A program made the position numbers and the translations under genes. From positions 62,001-126,000 of the forward strand of contig CALSFV010000041.1 in assembly GCA_943737045.1 (NCBI GenBank): a stretch of DNA of 64,000 nt, given 5' to 3'. This stretch comes from Parapristionchus giblindavisi (lineage: Eukaryota > Nematoda > Chromadorea > Rhabditida > Diplogasteridae). The notes under the pieces were generated by a model. The model was given only the letters and a program-made list of their open reading frames with translations, ran no database searches and was not told the origin of the DNA. Position 1 is the stretch's first letter. Each line of letters opens with the position of its first letter. This document shows, piece after piece, positions 36,566-47,200 of this stretch.

Positions 36566-36636
36566 GGATCGAACAGGGGTTCGAACCCACTCGGTGTTTT
36601 TAGAGCGGTACCTCTTTACCTCGACGCCTCGAATGA
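36566..36636 (-). promoter_or_regulatory. weak tRNA-like sequence in foldback loop
   Basis: Read leftward it has GGTTCGAACCC (36577-36587) as a perfect B-box/T-arm, and a GGCGTCGAGGTAAAGAGG segment 35-45 bp upstream that is only a poor A box. It lies in the unpaired loop of the 2.47-kb palindrome. Not a functional tRNA by eye. Confidence 0.3.
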
Positions 36637-37104
36637 TTTTGCTTATTTTATTTATTTATTTATCGTACACCGCAGGGGTTTTTTTTGTCAGATGTTAGTC
36701 TCCCTTCTCCTTTTTTTCTCTCCCTGTCTGTTCACGAAAGAGCGGGTGGGAGTGAGAGAGCGGATGATGAGCAGTCGCGCGGAGTTGGGGCGCGCGCGTG
36801 TAATTTCGATGGCGGATATCTCGGCTCAAAGAGCAGGTAGGCCTTCACTTCCAAAAATATAAATGTTCAAAAACATTATAAGAAATATTATAAAGATTAA
36901 TTAACATTACTGAAACGTTTTTTCCACGTGGAAAAGCAAAATACGGTTTTTTTTCAAATTTTTCGGAACTTGGTGATTTTGTGTTTCATATAACTGTCAT
37001 ATATGGGTATTTTGAGCTCGTAATGTTTTTTCGGATGTTTTTGAGTCATTTTAGCTCCTTTGCTGTTTCTTGATAAAGGAATAAGCCGAGGTCGCGTCAC
37101 TAAA

Positions 37105-37595
37105 TACAGCCCCGCAGAATCTCCCTTCGTGCATGTGATCCCGGGGATCCCCGGGATCCCCCCGTGCTCCTCGAATTTTTGTGCTGTGAATATTGAATAT
37201 CAGGTGTGACAATTGTTACTATTGTTTTCCTCTTTACTTGAACTATTTTATCAAGAAAAACTTGGAATTTTTGAAAGCCTGTCAATTAAATTATGCTAAG
37301 AAATAGAAATAGCGAAAAAAGTCACTTTGAGATTAATAAAGCCGAACGTGCGCGAGTTCTACAAGATTTTCGCGCGGCATTTGCTAAAAATTAATATTTT
37401 TAATATCTGTTCTCGGGCTACGTAATTGATAAAATTCCAAACTTTTCTTGATAAAATAGTTCAAGTAAAGACAAAAAGAATAGTAACAATTGTCACACCT
37501 GATATTCAATATTCACAGCAAAAAAATTCGAGGAGCACGGGGGGATCCCGGGGATCCCCGGGATCACATGCATGAAGGGAGATTCTGCGGGGCTG
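37105..37595. mobile_element. nested 491-bp palindrome with 31-bp flanking duplication
   Basis: TACAGCCCCGCAGAATCTCC at the left is exactly mirrored at the right, and inner blocks including CCGGGGATCCCCGGGATCCC pair as well. On both sides stands TAAAGGAATAAGCCGAGGTC continuing GCGTCACTAAA (37074-37104 and 37596-37626), a 31-bp direct duplication. It sits in the right arm of the larger palindrome, whose left arm lacks it. Confidence 0.85.
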
Positions 37596-38100
37596 TAAAG
37601 GAATAAGCCGAGGTCGCGTCACTAAAATCAACGCTTTTTTTTCCAATTTGGAAATCCTCTGAAACTTGGGTCATTTTTAGACACATATGGGTGCAACAAA
37701 ACGCGCATAGAAGACAAGTGCACTTTTTCCGATTAGGAAAGTTACGTCACTTTTTCATAAAACCGACCGCCCAGCACCGGCGCATGGTCGAAAAATGACG
37801 TCATCAACTGGTAAATGTTGCGCAAGATCTCCTCTTTCGATGCTTTTTTTGAAAAAGTGTCTATCATTATTTTGAACGGAGTTATGATCATTTTTCTGAC
37901 GCACACTCGAGCCAAAAAAACCGTACCTGCCAACTTTGACCTACCGCTATTCGAAAATGAGAGCAGAAATGCAAATTCGGAAAACGCAGTTCGATAGAGC
38001 ATCGTTCAAAGTACTTATTCTGAATTTTTCAGGGGGTCGAATTTTCTATGTCCGCGGACCCTCCGAAACGGTCGATTTTCTCGCGATTCCTCTCATATAT

Positions 38101-38301
38101 ATATCCGCTGACCATTACACATTTTTGGCCAGTGGAAGTATGACCCACACCATGGATCTCCAGATCTTCGTGAGAACGGTGAACGTCGTATCAATTGCCG
38201 CCGATGGAAAGTCAGTTCTATTCGATCACACCGTTGTGAAGATTAGAGCAGAAACCGTTGATCTTTGTGAAGTTCGTATGAAGGAAGAGGATGACGAATG
38301 A
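38101..38301 (+). pseudogene. 3' fragment of an unidentified gene
   Basis: From the end of the foldback element a frame of about 66 codons runs to TGA, with protein-like composition (TMDLQIFVRTVNVVSIAADG, then EVRMKEEDDE). The open frame continues leftward into the element, so the true 5' part is missing or lies elsewhere; nothing on the far side of the element joins it. Family not recognised. Confidence 0.35.
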
Positions 38302-38443
38302 AGAGTTGTCAAGCTGGAAAGATGTGGGCAACCTACGAGAAACGATTCGCTCCTTGGAGAACCCTAATGGCGACCCAGCTGTCCCTAATCGGCTGAATAA
38401 AGTTGTTCTAATGTAATGTAAAAATACATTTATCATCACGCTC

Positions 38444-39312
38444 ACAAGGGAAGCACAGTTGCGACGGAAACGATTCTGAAAGCGACCCATATGGGTTGTT
38501 AGGGTTGAGGGGGAGACCGCCAAAACTGTTTTCAAAAGTTGCCAAATTTCATGAAACTCTAGTATATTGTCGTCTACTAGATATAGAAGACATCTGGCTT
38601 TTAAATTAAATCGAAATTAACCTGAAAAGGTACTGCCTGTACCTCTCAAAATAAGAAAAAAATAAATTTTTAAAATTTCCCAGAATTCAACTGATCGGGC
38701 TCATACTAGACCAGGTTTTGTATCACTCATGGGGTATTGTCTCTGTCAAGTTTGAAACCTGCAGCTTCATTGAACACATAGTAATGGCATTTTATCCGCT
38801 AATGCGTTGAAAATATTGATTGAAAATATCGATTACCAGAACAGTTTGGCAACTTTTGAAAACAGTTTTGGCGGTCTCCCCCTCAACGTTGGATGATCGG
38901 TTGTACCTTACTTGATCATGTCTCCAATGAGCGGCTGCGAGATTCTACTAGAGTGCGGGATTTTGTCCGCACTGCTCAGATGAGGAAATGGTCTTGGTTA
39001 TACAAGATTGCGAAGGACGACTGCTGGAAGTGGAGCCGATCTGTAATCGAATGGTTCCCACGAAGGAAAAGAAGAAAGGGCCGGCCTATCACGCGATGGA
39101 GCGATTCCTTCAGCAACGCAATCGGTGCCAACTTTCTCAGCGAGGCGAGGAGTAAGAAGTGGAGCGCTATGCATATCAGAGCTCTCATCCCTTGACCTCT
39201 AGATAAATGTGTTCAAATCGTAATCGTAATCGTAATCGTAACCCCCTCAACCCTAACGACCCATATGGGTCGCTTTCAGAATCGTTTCCGTCGCAACTGG
39301 TGCTTCCCTTGT
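38444..39312. mobile_element. foldback element, ACAAGGGAAGC ends, copy 1
   Basis: The left arm starts ACAAGGGAAGCACAGTTGCG and contains GTTGTTAGGGTTGAGGGGGA; the right arm carries the reverse and ends TGCTTCCCTTGT. Inner blocks GGCGGTCTCCCCCTCAAC and ACTTTTGAAAACAGTTTTGG pair with the left. A second copy of the family is at 43568-43967. A retrotransposon fragment (38888-39241) interrupts the right arm. Confidence 0.9.
38888..39241 (+). mobile_element. 5'-truncated RTE-like non-LTR retrotransposon insertion
   Basis: The 354-bp insert is bounded by a direct repeat CCCCCTCAAC (38878-38887 and 39242-39251). It encodes the last 101 or so residues of an endonuclease/reverse-transcriptase protein, ending at 39195: RDSTRVRDFVRTAQMRKWSW, then KWSRSVIEWFPRRKRRKGRP and ITRWSDSF, the order typical of RTE-clade C-termini (WxGHxxR, RRxxGRPxxRW). 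After the stop the insert ends in a TCGTAA tandem tail (39218-39241), the usual 3' signature of RTE elements. Most of the element is missing at the 5' end, as expected from incomplete reverse transcription. Confidence 0.92.
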
Positions 39313-39592
39313 CAGCATGAAACAATACAGATTTGTAAATCAAAAAATAATAGATCACATAATACTCTCGATATAAATTGATATTGAATGAAGGTAACGT
39401 TTAAAATATTAAATAATAAGGATATAGTGAAAGAGAGGATGATCTAAGGTATCAAAGTAGCAGCTGCGATCATTTCATTGCTGCATAAATAACTCCAAAT
39501 TTTGTATATATAGTTTTATCAGGGGTTAACTTTAGCCAACAAATGTAACAAAGCAATAGATGAAGTGAACTTATAGATTATTGATTGATTGG

Positions 39593-42229
39593 CTATTTCA
39601 CTAAATTGTAGATATTGAATGTCCACATGGTATCGTTGTTGTCTCTTTTCCATTTCGTCCAAAGAGGATGTTTGATTGTACCATTCAGAACTTTCTCATT
39701 GTGATCAGCTACGTACTTGTAGACATTCAGACCATTCCTAAATATGGAAATGATTTATTTTGAAAACATTTCAAGTTGTAATGCGGGAAAGTCCGCGTTT
39801 TTGGGATATCATGCAGTAACTAGCAAAATAAATGTTCAACAATTATTGAACATTTATAAATATATGTATGGCCAAATAATTAGTTGTTCTTTCAATACCT
39901 GGCAAAATACTGTGCATGAAGAAGCTCGGCAAGCAAACCGATGCCCTTGCCTCTGAATTCTTCAAAAGTGAAGAGGTGAGTTAACTGCAACGATAAAATG
40001 TATAAATCACTCTTGTCGTCTCTTCATTTCACACACTATTTCTTCACTCTCCTACGTCGGCAAAGTGTCATCGTCATTTAAGAAATAAGAAAAAAAATGA
40101 CCTGTCCATATGTGTGAGACATCTCCCATGATGCTAATGTACCTTCAGAGTCACGAATACATACCGATGGAAGTTTATCCAGACGAAGTCTGCAGAAAAT
40201 TATATATCGGTTATTAAATATTTCTAGATTTAACCAGTTCAGCAATCTCTTAACAATTTGCACATGCTTAAAATTACTCGTTTGTTGATTATTAGTTTAG
40301 ATTTAATTATTTATGTGAAAAAACCTCGTCATGTGTACTCCTTTATCATCAGCGTAAGGCCATGCGTAGTGAATCTTCTCGTACTCCTTTGGTACATCTA
40401 TTTGACTTATAGAGAAGCCTTCGGGTACGGTGATTTCTGTCTGAAAGTATTGGGCTTATTATTTTTAGAGGTCTCCTGTATAATTAATATGAATTAATGC
40501 GGCAAAAGTTGAGAGCTTAAAACTGGCAGCTCTGAATCATATCTAGAAGTCGGCATTACTCGCGCAGTCTAGTTTCGTTCTGTCTCTATCTGGCCAAAAT
40601 CTCGCCAAGTTGTCGACGAAAAAGGTATTCTTACATTCATACTTATTCTTCATTCCATCATAATATATATACAGAACAGAAAATGGGACGACAAAAGGAA
40701 AATTCGTCGCTAAGATAGCAATATCGATGTGGGCTGGGTTTAGTGGTAATTTGAAGCTAAATAACGAATCTTGGAAGTTAGTGTAGTACATCGAAACATT
40801 ATAATACTTGAACACAATTTGATATGATCTATGCAAAGATGATACATACCGTAGAGAGTGATCGTTTCTGTTCATGATTCATATAGAATGGAATGAACTC
40901 TCCAGTATACTTCTGAGTCAATGGAATGTTACCCTCTGCGATGACTTCGTTGAACTGAATAATATTAAATTGTTATTTATTAGAACATACATTAATTTGA
41001 AGACTATTTTACGAAGGTTACATGCTAAGTTCCGTGTAACTAATTTCTAAATCGATAAAGGTACATTAAAACTAACACATTCTCGTACGAAAGTCTCTCC
41101 TTCAACCAAAATCATCTCGTGTTGGTCGATAGATGGTCTCAGGACCTTCAGGAGTTGACGGAATCCTTCGGCGCATTTCTCTCTGAAGAAGAACTTATAG
41201 AAAGTGGCGTAAGGCTCACACGGAATATAGAGATACTTTCGAACTTTTTCACAGCTCCGGTGTTTTTTTTACTCGCGGGGCACACCCTCTTCAATCCCGT
41301 GGTGTACGCCGCGAGGTATACCGCGGGGTAGAACACTTAGACGGGGTACCTCACGAGCTGCAGCTTCTAGACGGGGAGCCCCGCGAGGTGGACGACAGCG
41401 TGCCTCGCGGGGCATGAGGGACGGTGTGCCCCGCCGTCACTTCCACACCGTGGAGCACCTCGCGGTGTACCCCGCGAGATCTCTCAACGGTGTGCCCCGC
41501 GAGCAAAAAAATACCGGAGAGGTAAAAACATAGTTTGCGTACAATGCATGGTGTTTAATCTTACAGGGACCGAAACCTTTGTCAACGGCCTCTTCAACGG
41601 TCTACGCTCTCTCGTTGTCGGTAAACAGAGAAATAGTGTGCGCAATGAAGAGGCCATTGAGACAGGCCACTCTCTCTTTAAAACAGCGTAACAAATTCTT
41701 ACCGATCGTTTCCTTCTGTTGGCGGACGTACAGCAACGTGTGTCCTGCAGAAATTATGGTTAAATTGTAGAATATCGATTAGTTGTATCGATTATTGAAA
41801 AAAATTGACTCACTGTTGTATATCATTCGCGTCAATGAAATAGATGTAGAGCGGTCGTTCTTCCGGAAATCCGAAAATCCGCACGATTTCTTTGGGGAAT
41901 TGACCAGCCAAGATCCATTTAGATATGTTCAATAGCACACTGTTCTCGAACAAATCATTCTCAACTCCTAAAGAGTATTCATTCAAAATTCCTCATAAAT
42001 CAGAGAAAAAATATTTGCATGTATGCAGTACCAGCAACTTTCCAATTATTTTCTCTTACTTAAAAAGAGATGCTTAATGTTATCACCCTGAATATCTATC
42101 ATAATCATTTTTATATTATGATTAGATTAAAAAAATACAAATATGAAAACAGTAGTACTAACCATTTTTGGTGAGCTGAGCAACAAGGACTTTCAGTTTC
42201 TCCGGATGAGTGAATTCACCAAGAGACAT
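39593..42229 (-). CDS. glycine N-acyltransferase-like GNAT protein
   Basis: Nine exons join in phase: 42229-42163, 41967-41814, 41744-41703, 41182-41077, 40954-40850, 40440-40325, 40189-40102, 39984-39899 and 39737-39593, giving 302 aa. The C-terminal third has the GNAT acyl-CoA site RGKGIG (residues 237-242), preceded by the GLYAT-type pattern LPSVCIRDSEGTLASWEMSH. The N-terminal part (for example ILAGQFPKEIVRIFGFPEER) matches the length and layout of GLYAT-like proteins, which conjugate acyl groups from acyl-CoA to amino acids or other amines, often in detoxification or lipid metabolism. Substrate unknown. Intron 3 (41183-41702) contains a GC-rich palindrome and a MITE. The exon-4 acceptor TTCTTCTTCAG was chosen because nearer alternatives give stops. 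Confidence 0.85.
41255..41518. mobile_element. GC-rich inverted-repeat element
   Basis: CTCCGGTGTTTTTTTTACTC and GCGGGGCACACC at the left are mirrored by GGTGTGCCCCGCGAG and ATACCGGAG at the right. Inside, variants of CCCCGCGAGGTG and CTCGCGGGG repeat many times, so it can fold in several ways. Strong GC contrast with the flanks. A degenerate piece (GGGCACGCCGT, then GCGCACCCTGTGAGCAAAAA) occurs at about 44512-44565 in the srd-like gene. Confidence 0.85.
41563..41688. mobile_element. MITE family TTAAAGGGA, copy 2
   Basis: Shares TTTGTCAACGGCCTCTTCAA and GAAGAGGCCATTGAGA with the copy at 2612-2735. It lies in intron 3 of the GNAT gene, ending about 15 bp before exon 3. Confidence 0.85.
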
Positions 42230-42898
42230 GACAGCAACGTGTCTCTCGTCCAACTATTACAACCACCACATCACATCACACTTTTTAAGCGCATTATGGA
42301 TCGATCGGAATGATATACATAGTAATAGTCTATAGTGTCCGATCTTTTGTGTTGTAAAGAGGATAGAGTGAAAGAATAGCAGAGATAAGAAGAAAAGTCG
42401 AGAGAATGTTGTACTTTGTGATTGAGATTGTACTATTTTATCAATATGACGATAGTCAAATAGATTTTACTCAACTAACGTTGTCAAATTTATGGAACAA
42501 TGATCATTCACGAATTATTGGATATCCGAAGAATTCCATTTATTTTGATTTATTTTCAAAACAGCTTGTTACCATTGAATGTTCATTCAAATTATGCACA
42601 GAATTTTTTTTCTCTAATCTGAAAAATGGAAAATTTCCAACATGAGTTTGCAAAGGAGTGACAAGATGCAACCCATTTTTATAAAACTATTAAGCAATGA
42701 CAACTGAAATAAAGTGCGGATAAACTTTTGGTGAGCCAGTCTCTACGGTATTACAATAATTGTTTTTCTTTCACTATATTTTCGAACCATTAACTAATGA
42801 TCGTTATCATAATCATCATCATAAACTATCATTTAAACGGAAATGATTTATTCAAGACGATGACTTTTTTTCTGTAATATTCTTTTTGTTTTTTTTGC
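42230..42898. other. gene-free stretch
   Basis: Probable upstream region of the GNAT gene. Open frames here are short and AT-rich without recognisable features. Confidence 0.45.
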
Positions 42899-43369
42899 TT
42901 ATTTAAAAAAATAAATGCATGTACTAATATTATGAGATTTACTGATTTGAAACACTATTGGATCCATACTTTCACTGAATCGTGCACAAATATCTCGAAG
43001 ACCGGCATCAAAAAAGTAAATTTCCTCTTTCTCTGATTCGTAAATTGATGGGTTGGTGACAGGAACTGACAGACAACATTGATTATCCTCTCTGGCAACT
43101 CTCTCCTCCCCCTCATTATCAAAGAATATCGGGCTAAGACACATCATTCTACCGCCTTTCATACACTCCTTTGCTATTCCACAAAAACTTATCGCTCCAT
43201 TCCTTTTTGTAATACATATTATGTTCGTCATTCTTTTACGTGAATCACTGACAACCAAAGATTGTTTCAAATTGGAAAAATCGGGAAATTCCGTATTCTG
43301 AAGTCGTAACAAAGATTGGTGCACACCTCTCAAAAATAGTAAAATTTCGAGATAAAGCTGAAAATGCAA
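42899..43369 (-). CDS. hypothetical protein, possible secreted Cys-containing product
   Basis: An uninterrupted frame of 157 codons, long for this AT-rich region. The first 20 residues (MHFQLYLEILLFLRGVHQ) could be a weak signal peptide. The body has several cysteines (CGIAKECMKGGRMMCLS, then DNQCCLS) and mixed charge, and reads as protein rather than noise. The end may be spliced, since a GT-rich donor-like site follows ISKS. No family recognised and no neighbour shares its sequence. It might instead be a chance frame. Confidence 0.4.
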   Translation of the reverse strand: MHFQLYLEILLFLRGVHQSLLRLQNTEFPDFSNLKQSLVVSDSRKRMTNIICITKRNGAISFCGIAKECMKGGRMMCLSPIFFDNEGEERVAREDNQCCLSVPVTNPSIYESEKEEIYFFDAGLRDICARFSESMDPIVFQISKSHNISTCIYFFK

Positions 43370-43567
43370 GAAAAAATTGAAGGTACGATTTGAGAAAGGA
43401 ATTTGAGGTTAAACATGAGCTCTTTCTTGTGACGACAATGATGATCATAGCTGTGTAGGTCACTGTCCTAATTTCTCAGAATAAATTGCATCTTTCATAA
43501 TATATTCACTGTTTTTTTAAGTGCAACATCGTCAACATTGCTTAAATCGTATCATGTTTGATTCTTT

Positions 43568-43967
43568 GACAAGGGAAGCATCAGATGCGACGGAAACGAA
43601 TCCGAAAGTGACCAATATGGGTGGTTAGGATTGAGGGAGGAGATCATTAAAAGTGGGTTCAAAAGTTGCACCCAGCACCTACTAATTGATATTTCCAGCA
43701 CAAATGACCATAACCTTTTCCATTTTCCAACACAATATTTTTTGTTTTTTTCAGTATTTATTTTTCACGAGCTTCATCAACTTCATTTGCATTGTTTTAT
43801 CGTCATTCGCCGCATATGTTCGACGATTTCTGTATTTTGGCGTCGAATTTGTTGAAAAAAATATCGATTGGTAGATCCGGCTGCAACTTTTGAAACCACT
43901 GTTGACCGTCTCCCCCTCAACCCTAACAACCTATGGGCCACTTTCGGAATCGTTTCCGTCGTAACTA
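43568..43967. mobile_element. foldback element, ACAAGGGAAGC ends, copy 2
   Basis: GACAAGGGAAGCATCAGATG with GCGACGGAAACGAATCCGAA at the left pairs with TTCGGAATCGTTTCCGTCG at the right. The centre is AT-rich and the right outer end lacks the AAGGGAAGC terminus. Same family as 38444-39312, shorter and more diverged. Confidence 0.85.
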
Positions 43968-44233
43968 TCCGCTCGCATGATTTATGTTATTCACAGTTAT
44001 TTTTGTTCTCTAATTTTTGGTATGACACGCTTATATAATAGTTAATATCTAACATGTTTAACTGAAATCAATTATCATTCTTCATTCTTATTCCATGAAT
44101 GAGCTATTGAATTCCATTAAAAATAATGACGTTAACCTTAAGGCTCTTATTTTCGCGCAAAGGCAGGTGCTAATTTTTGCCATTATTATGTATCTTATCA
44201 GATATTGCGATGGTTCTGGAGCGACGATAACGA

Positions 44234-47200
44234 ATGCACGACGATTACACGACAAAGTTTCTAATTGTTTATCATCTTTCCATCGATACCCCTGCCATAC
44301 TTCTCAATGCTCTTCTACTTTTCTCTATTGTCAAATATGCACCATCATCTACTAGGAACTACTCTATACTTATGGGTGCACATACACTTTGTGAGATGTC
44401 CAGTGCTATTATTAGTTTGGGAACGATGCAAAGGTGAGACTTTGTTATAAGGGCCTTTAACCACTGTTATTAGTAACTCCTTTGTATTCTCTGGTATGTT
44501 TTGCTATCAGGGCACGCCGTATCAATTCCGTGGCGTCTCTACAGCGCACCCTGTGAGCAAAAATACGGGAGCACGAACAACGTTGGAAAATGTATTTAGC
44601 TGCTTTTCAACCGTCCCTTCATTTCAATATATATCGTTACAAATGAATTAATCTTGCAGAATCATTAGTGCCGAATGGTCCTTATCCAATATGCCTTATG
44701 GAGTATGCAACCTCGTATCGACTACTTTCTGTTTCATATGGCAAGGACTCGGACTATGTGCATTACTTTCTTCGGTATCGTCTCAAAGGAACAAAGAGTT
44801 GTATCATTTATAATATTAAGATAACTCTGAATTCAATATCGATATGGTATCGTCATCGTATAATCTTCCATGGAGTTCGAACAAAACATCTTATCGCTAT
44901 TACTATTTTCTCTTTTATCTTCCCTTTTCCGATGATGGTGAGATATCTAAAGTAATTCAATATACTTGAAGCAGAGAACAGGAGATCTGAACAGGGCATA
45001 GTTTTTGTTAATAGAGGTATCAAATTCCAAGCAGTTAATTTTCAGATATTTTTCATTCTCGGGAGAAGTGATGATGCCATCATTTTTGAAATGGTGAAAA
45101 AAGCCCATCCCGATTACGATCTAGAAGGAACTGTACTTTGTGGTTAGTTCCACTTAATCTATTGTATCATACGGTTCAGTTAATTTTGCACCATCCACAC
45201 TGTCCTTAGTGGATACGGCAACGATTACATTTGAGTTATATCATGTGATATGATTCTGGTCACCGATAAACAACCGCGTAAAATTTGCAACATGTGTCCG
45301 AATAAATTAGATCAATTTCATTTCTTTTTATCTTTTTCTGCATAAAAAACATTAGGATATAATGCATAGCTGACAACGAATGTGAATAAGCACTTTTTGT
45401 TGTCAACAATAGTCCGTATGAACTAGAAAAGCGAATAATGATTATTTATGTTAGAGGGAAAATAAACCGTACTCAAAAATAACAGAGTGTTTTATTAACT
45501 TATCCTGAGACTAATACTATTAAATTATTATTGCAATGATATGCGACTAGTAAGTTATATATTGATATTCTCTCTTTACATTATTACATGCACACACCGA
45601 GCTAATTTGAAACTCTCCGCTCTGGCAATTCTCTCTCACTTCCTTTGCCTACGAGAGAGTCTTGCCATAGCGGAAAGTTAAATTAGTTCGGGATGTGTCT
45701 TTAAAGAAGGAGATTATCTGAAATTATTATCTGAAAAAAATTCATTGCTGCACCTGAGAAAGACGCAAATTTTCGAATTTGAAATATAAATGCTAATTGT
45801 GCCCTACGTACACGTTCTAACGTCCTAACAATAAGCGCCCTAATTTAACCAACTTTTACACTGTATGTGCAGGTAGTGAATATAAAACCGCATTCGTCTT
45901 TCGTTTCTTTTAATTTTTTCCTTAGGAGTGGCCGATGTTCGGGAGCCGCCTGCAATATTCTCTTTTATATGGGCGATTGGTGCAGCATGTCCACTCTATT
46001 TTACGATGTACTTGAATAGGTTTGATTTCATTAATTTCGTATTAGTAAATTCGCATAATAACGGACCTCTGCACACTTATTTTTTACCAAAAAGAGATAA
46101 AAACATTTTCTGAAATAACATTCTATTCTAGACCTATGCTGTATATCGTTTGGTCTGCCAATTTTTTCTCACCCGATATCAATTTTTGAAAAGAAATCAT
46201 ATGGAATTCTACTCGACTTAACATGCCGACTCAGAATCAGAGTAGATCGTGCAAATAAAACCCCGAGAGTCGACTCATTCCAATTTTAAGATATGAAACT
46301 ACAAATTGCAATTGGTTTCCATTGCTATGTGGAGGCGCAACTTCTCGAAAACCGACGTAGTACTTTCGACAATCACATTTTAAACTACAGTGAAGTATCT
46401 TTCTCTACGTACAGAGTTTGGCTCAATCTGTGATGTGTTTTCTTACAAGGCAAAGAGAGTGGAAATCAGAACGTGCATAAACTTAAAGGGAGGGTGAGCT
46501 TACACAATGGCCTCTTCATTGCGCACACTATTTCTCTGTTATCTAACAACGAAAGAGCGTAAAGCGTTGAAGAGACCGTTGCCAAAGGTGTCAGCCCTTT
46601 AAAGGTGGAGTTCCACGAATAATTTCGTGAACAAAATGTGAAGACAGAAAGAAGGCAAAACCTATTCTTCATACCGTATACATTATTTTATGCTAATTCA
46701 GCTCGGTAGAATTGATCGGTAGAATCATGAATGAATCATGCTTGATGGTGCAGGCAAAGGCGAAATTTGGAAATAGGAAAGTTCGGCAATAGGTTTCGAA
46801 CCCGCGAACTAGCGAGCACTTTTGCCACTGCGCTAAGGGATTGATGAATGTTCGTGTTAATTTCTTGCATATCACTTATCTCCTGCATAACCGACGTGTT
46901 ACGCATTTGGATAGACATTCGAGGGCCTCCATCTTAAGGGCGTCGTGCAAATTAGAAATACAACCTTCGTGCTATTTTGATACTTGAACCTCGGCTGGAA
47001 AGTTTTCTGAAGGATTGAACTCCAAAATGTTATCTTTACACCTTTCAATGGCTGAAACGAAGGTTAATTCAACCTCCTAAATCGATTGAAATGTTTAAAT
47101 GAATGAGATTGATATGCCAACTCTGGTGGCATTAGAACTCCGAAGGCGATCTTAAGTTTAAAACACTTGCAGTAACCAGCCTATTAAAAAAATTCTTATT

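Larger units (their letters stand above)
35627..38094. mobile_element. 2.47-kb foldback element in a TATATA tract
   Basis: Ends GAGAGGAATCGC (35627) and GCGATTCCTCTC (38094) are mirrored and both abut (TA)n sequence. Arms pair over more than 800 bp (for example GAGATATCCGCCATCGAGAT at 36391 against ATGGCGGATATCTC at about 36810), with a loop of about 330 bp around 36600. A smaller palindrome (37105-37595) interrupts the right arm. No transposase frame. The left end lies 235 bp after the collagen stop codon. Confidence 0.9.

Noticed and set aside
40543..40875. 110-codon minus frame inside the GNAT gene
   Set aside because: Exons 5 and 6 join in phase without it, and it does not match the protein family; it is an intron.
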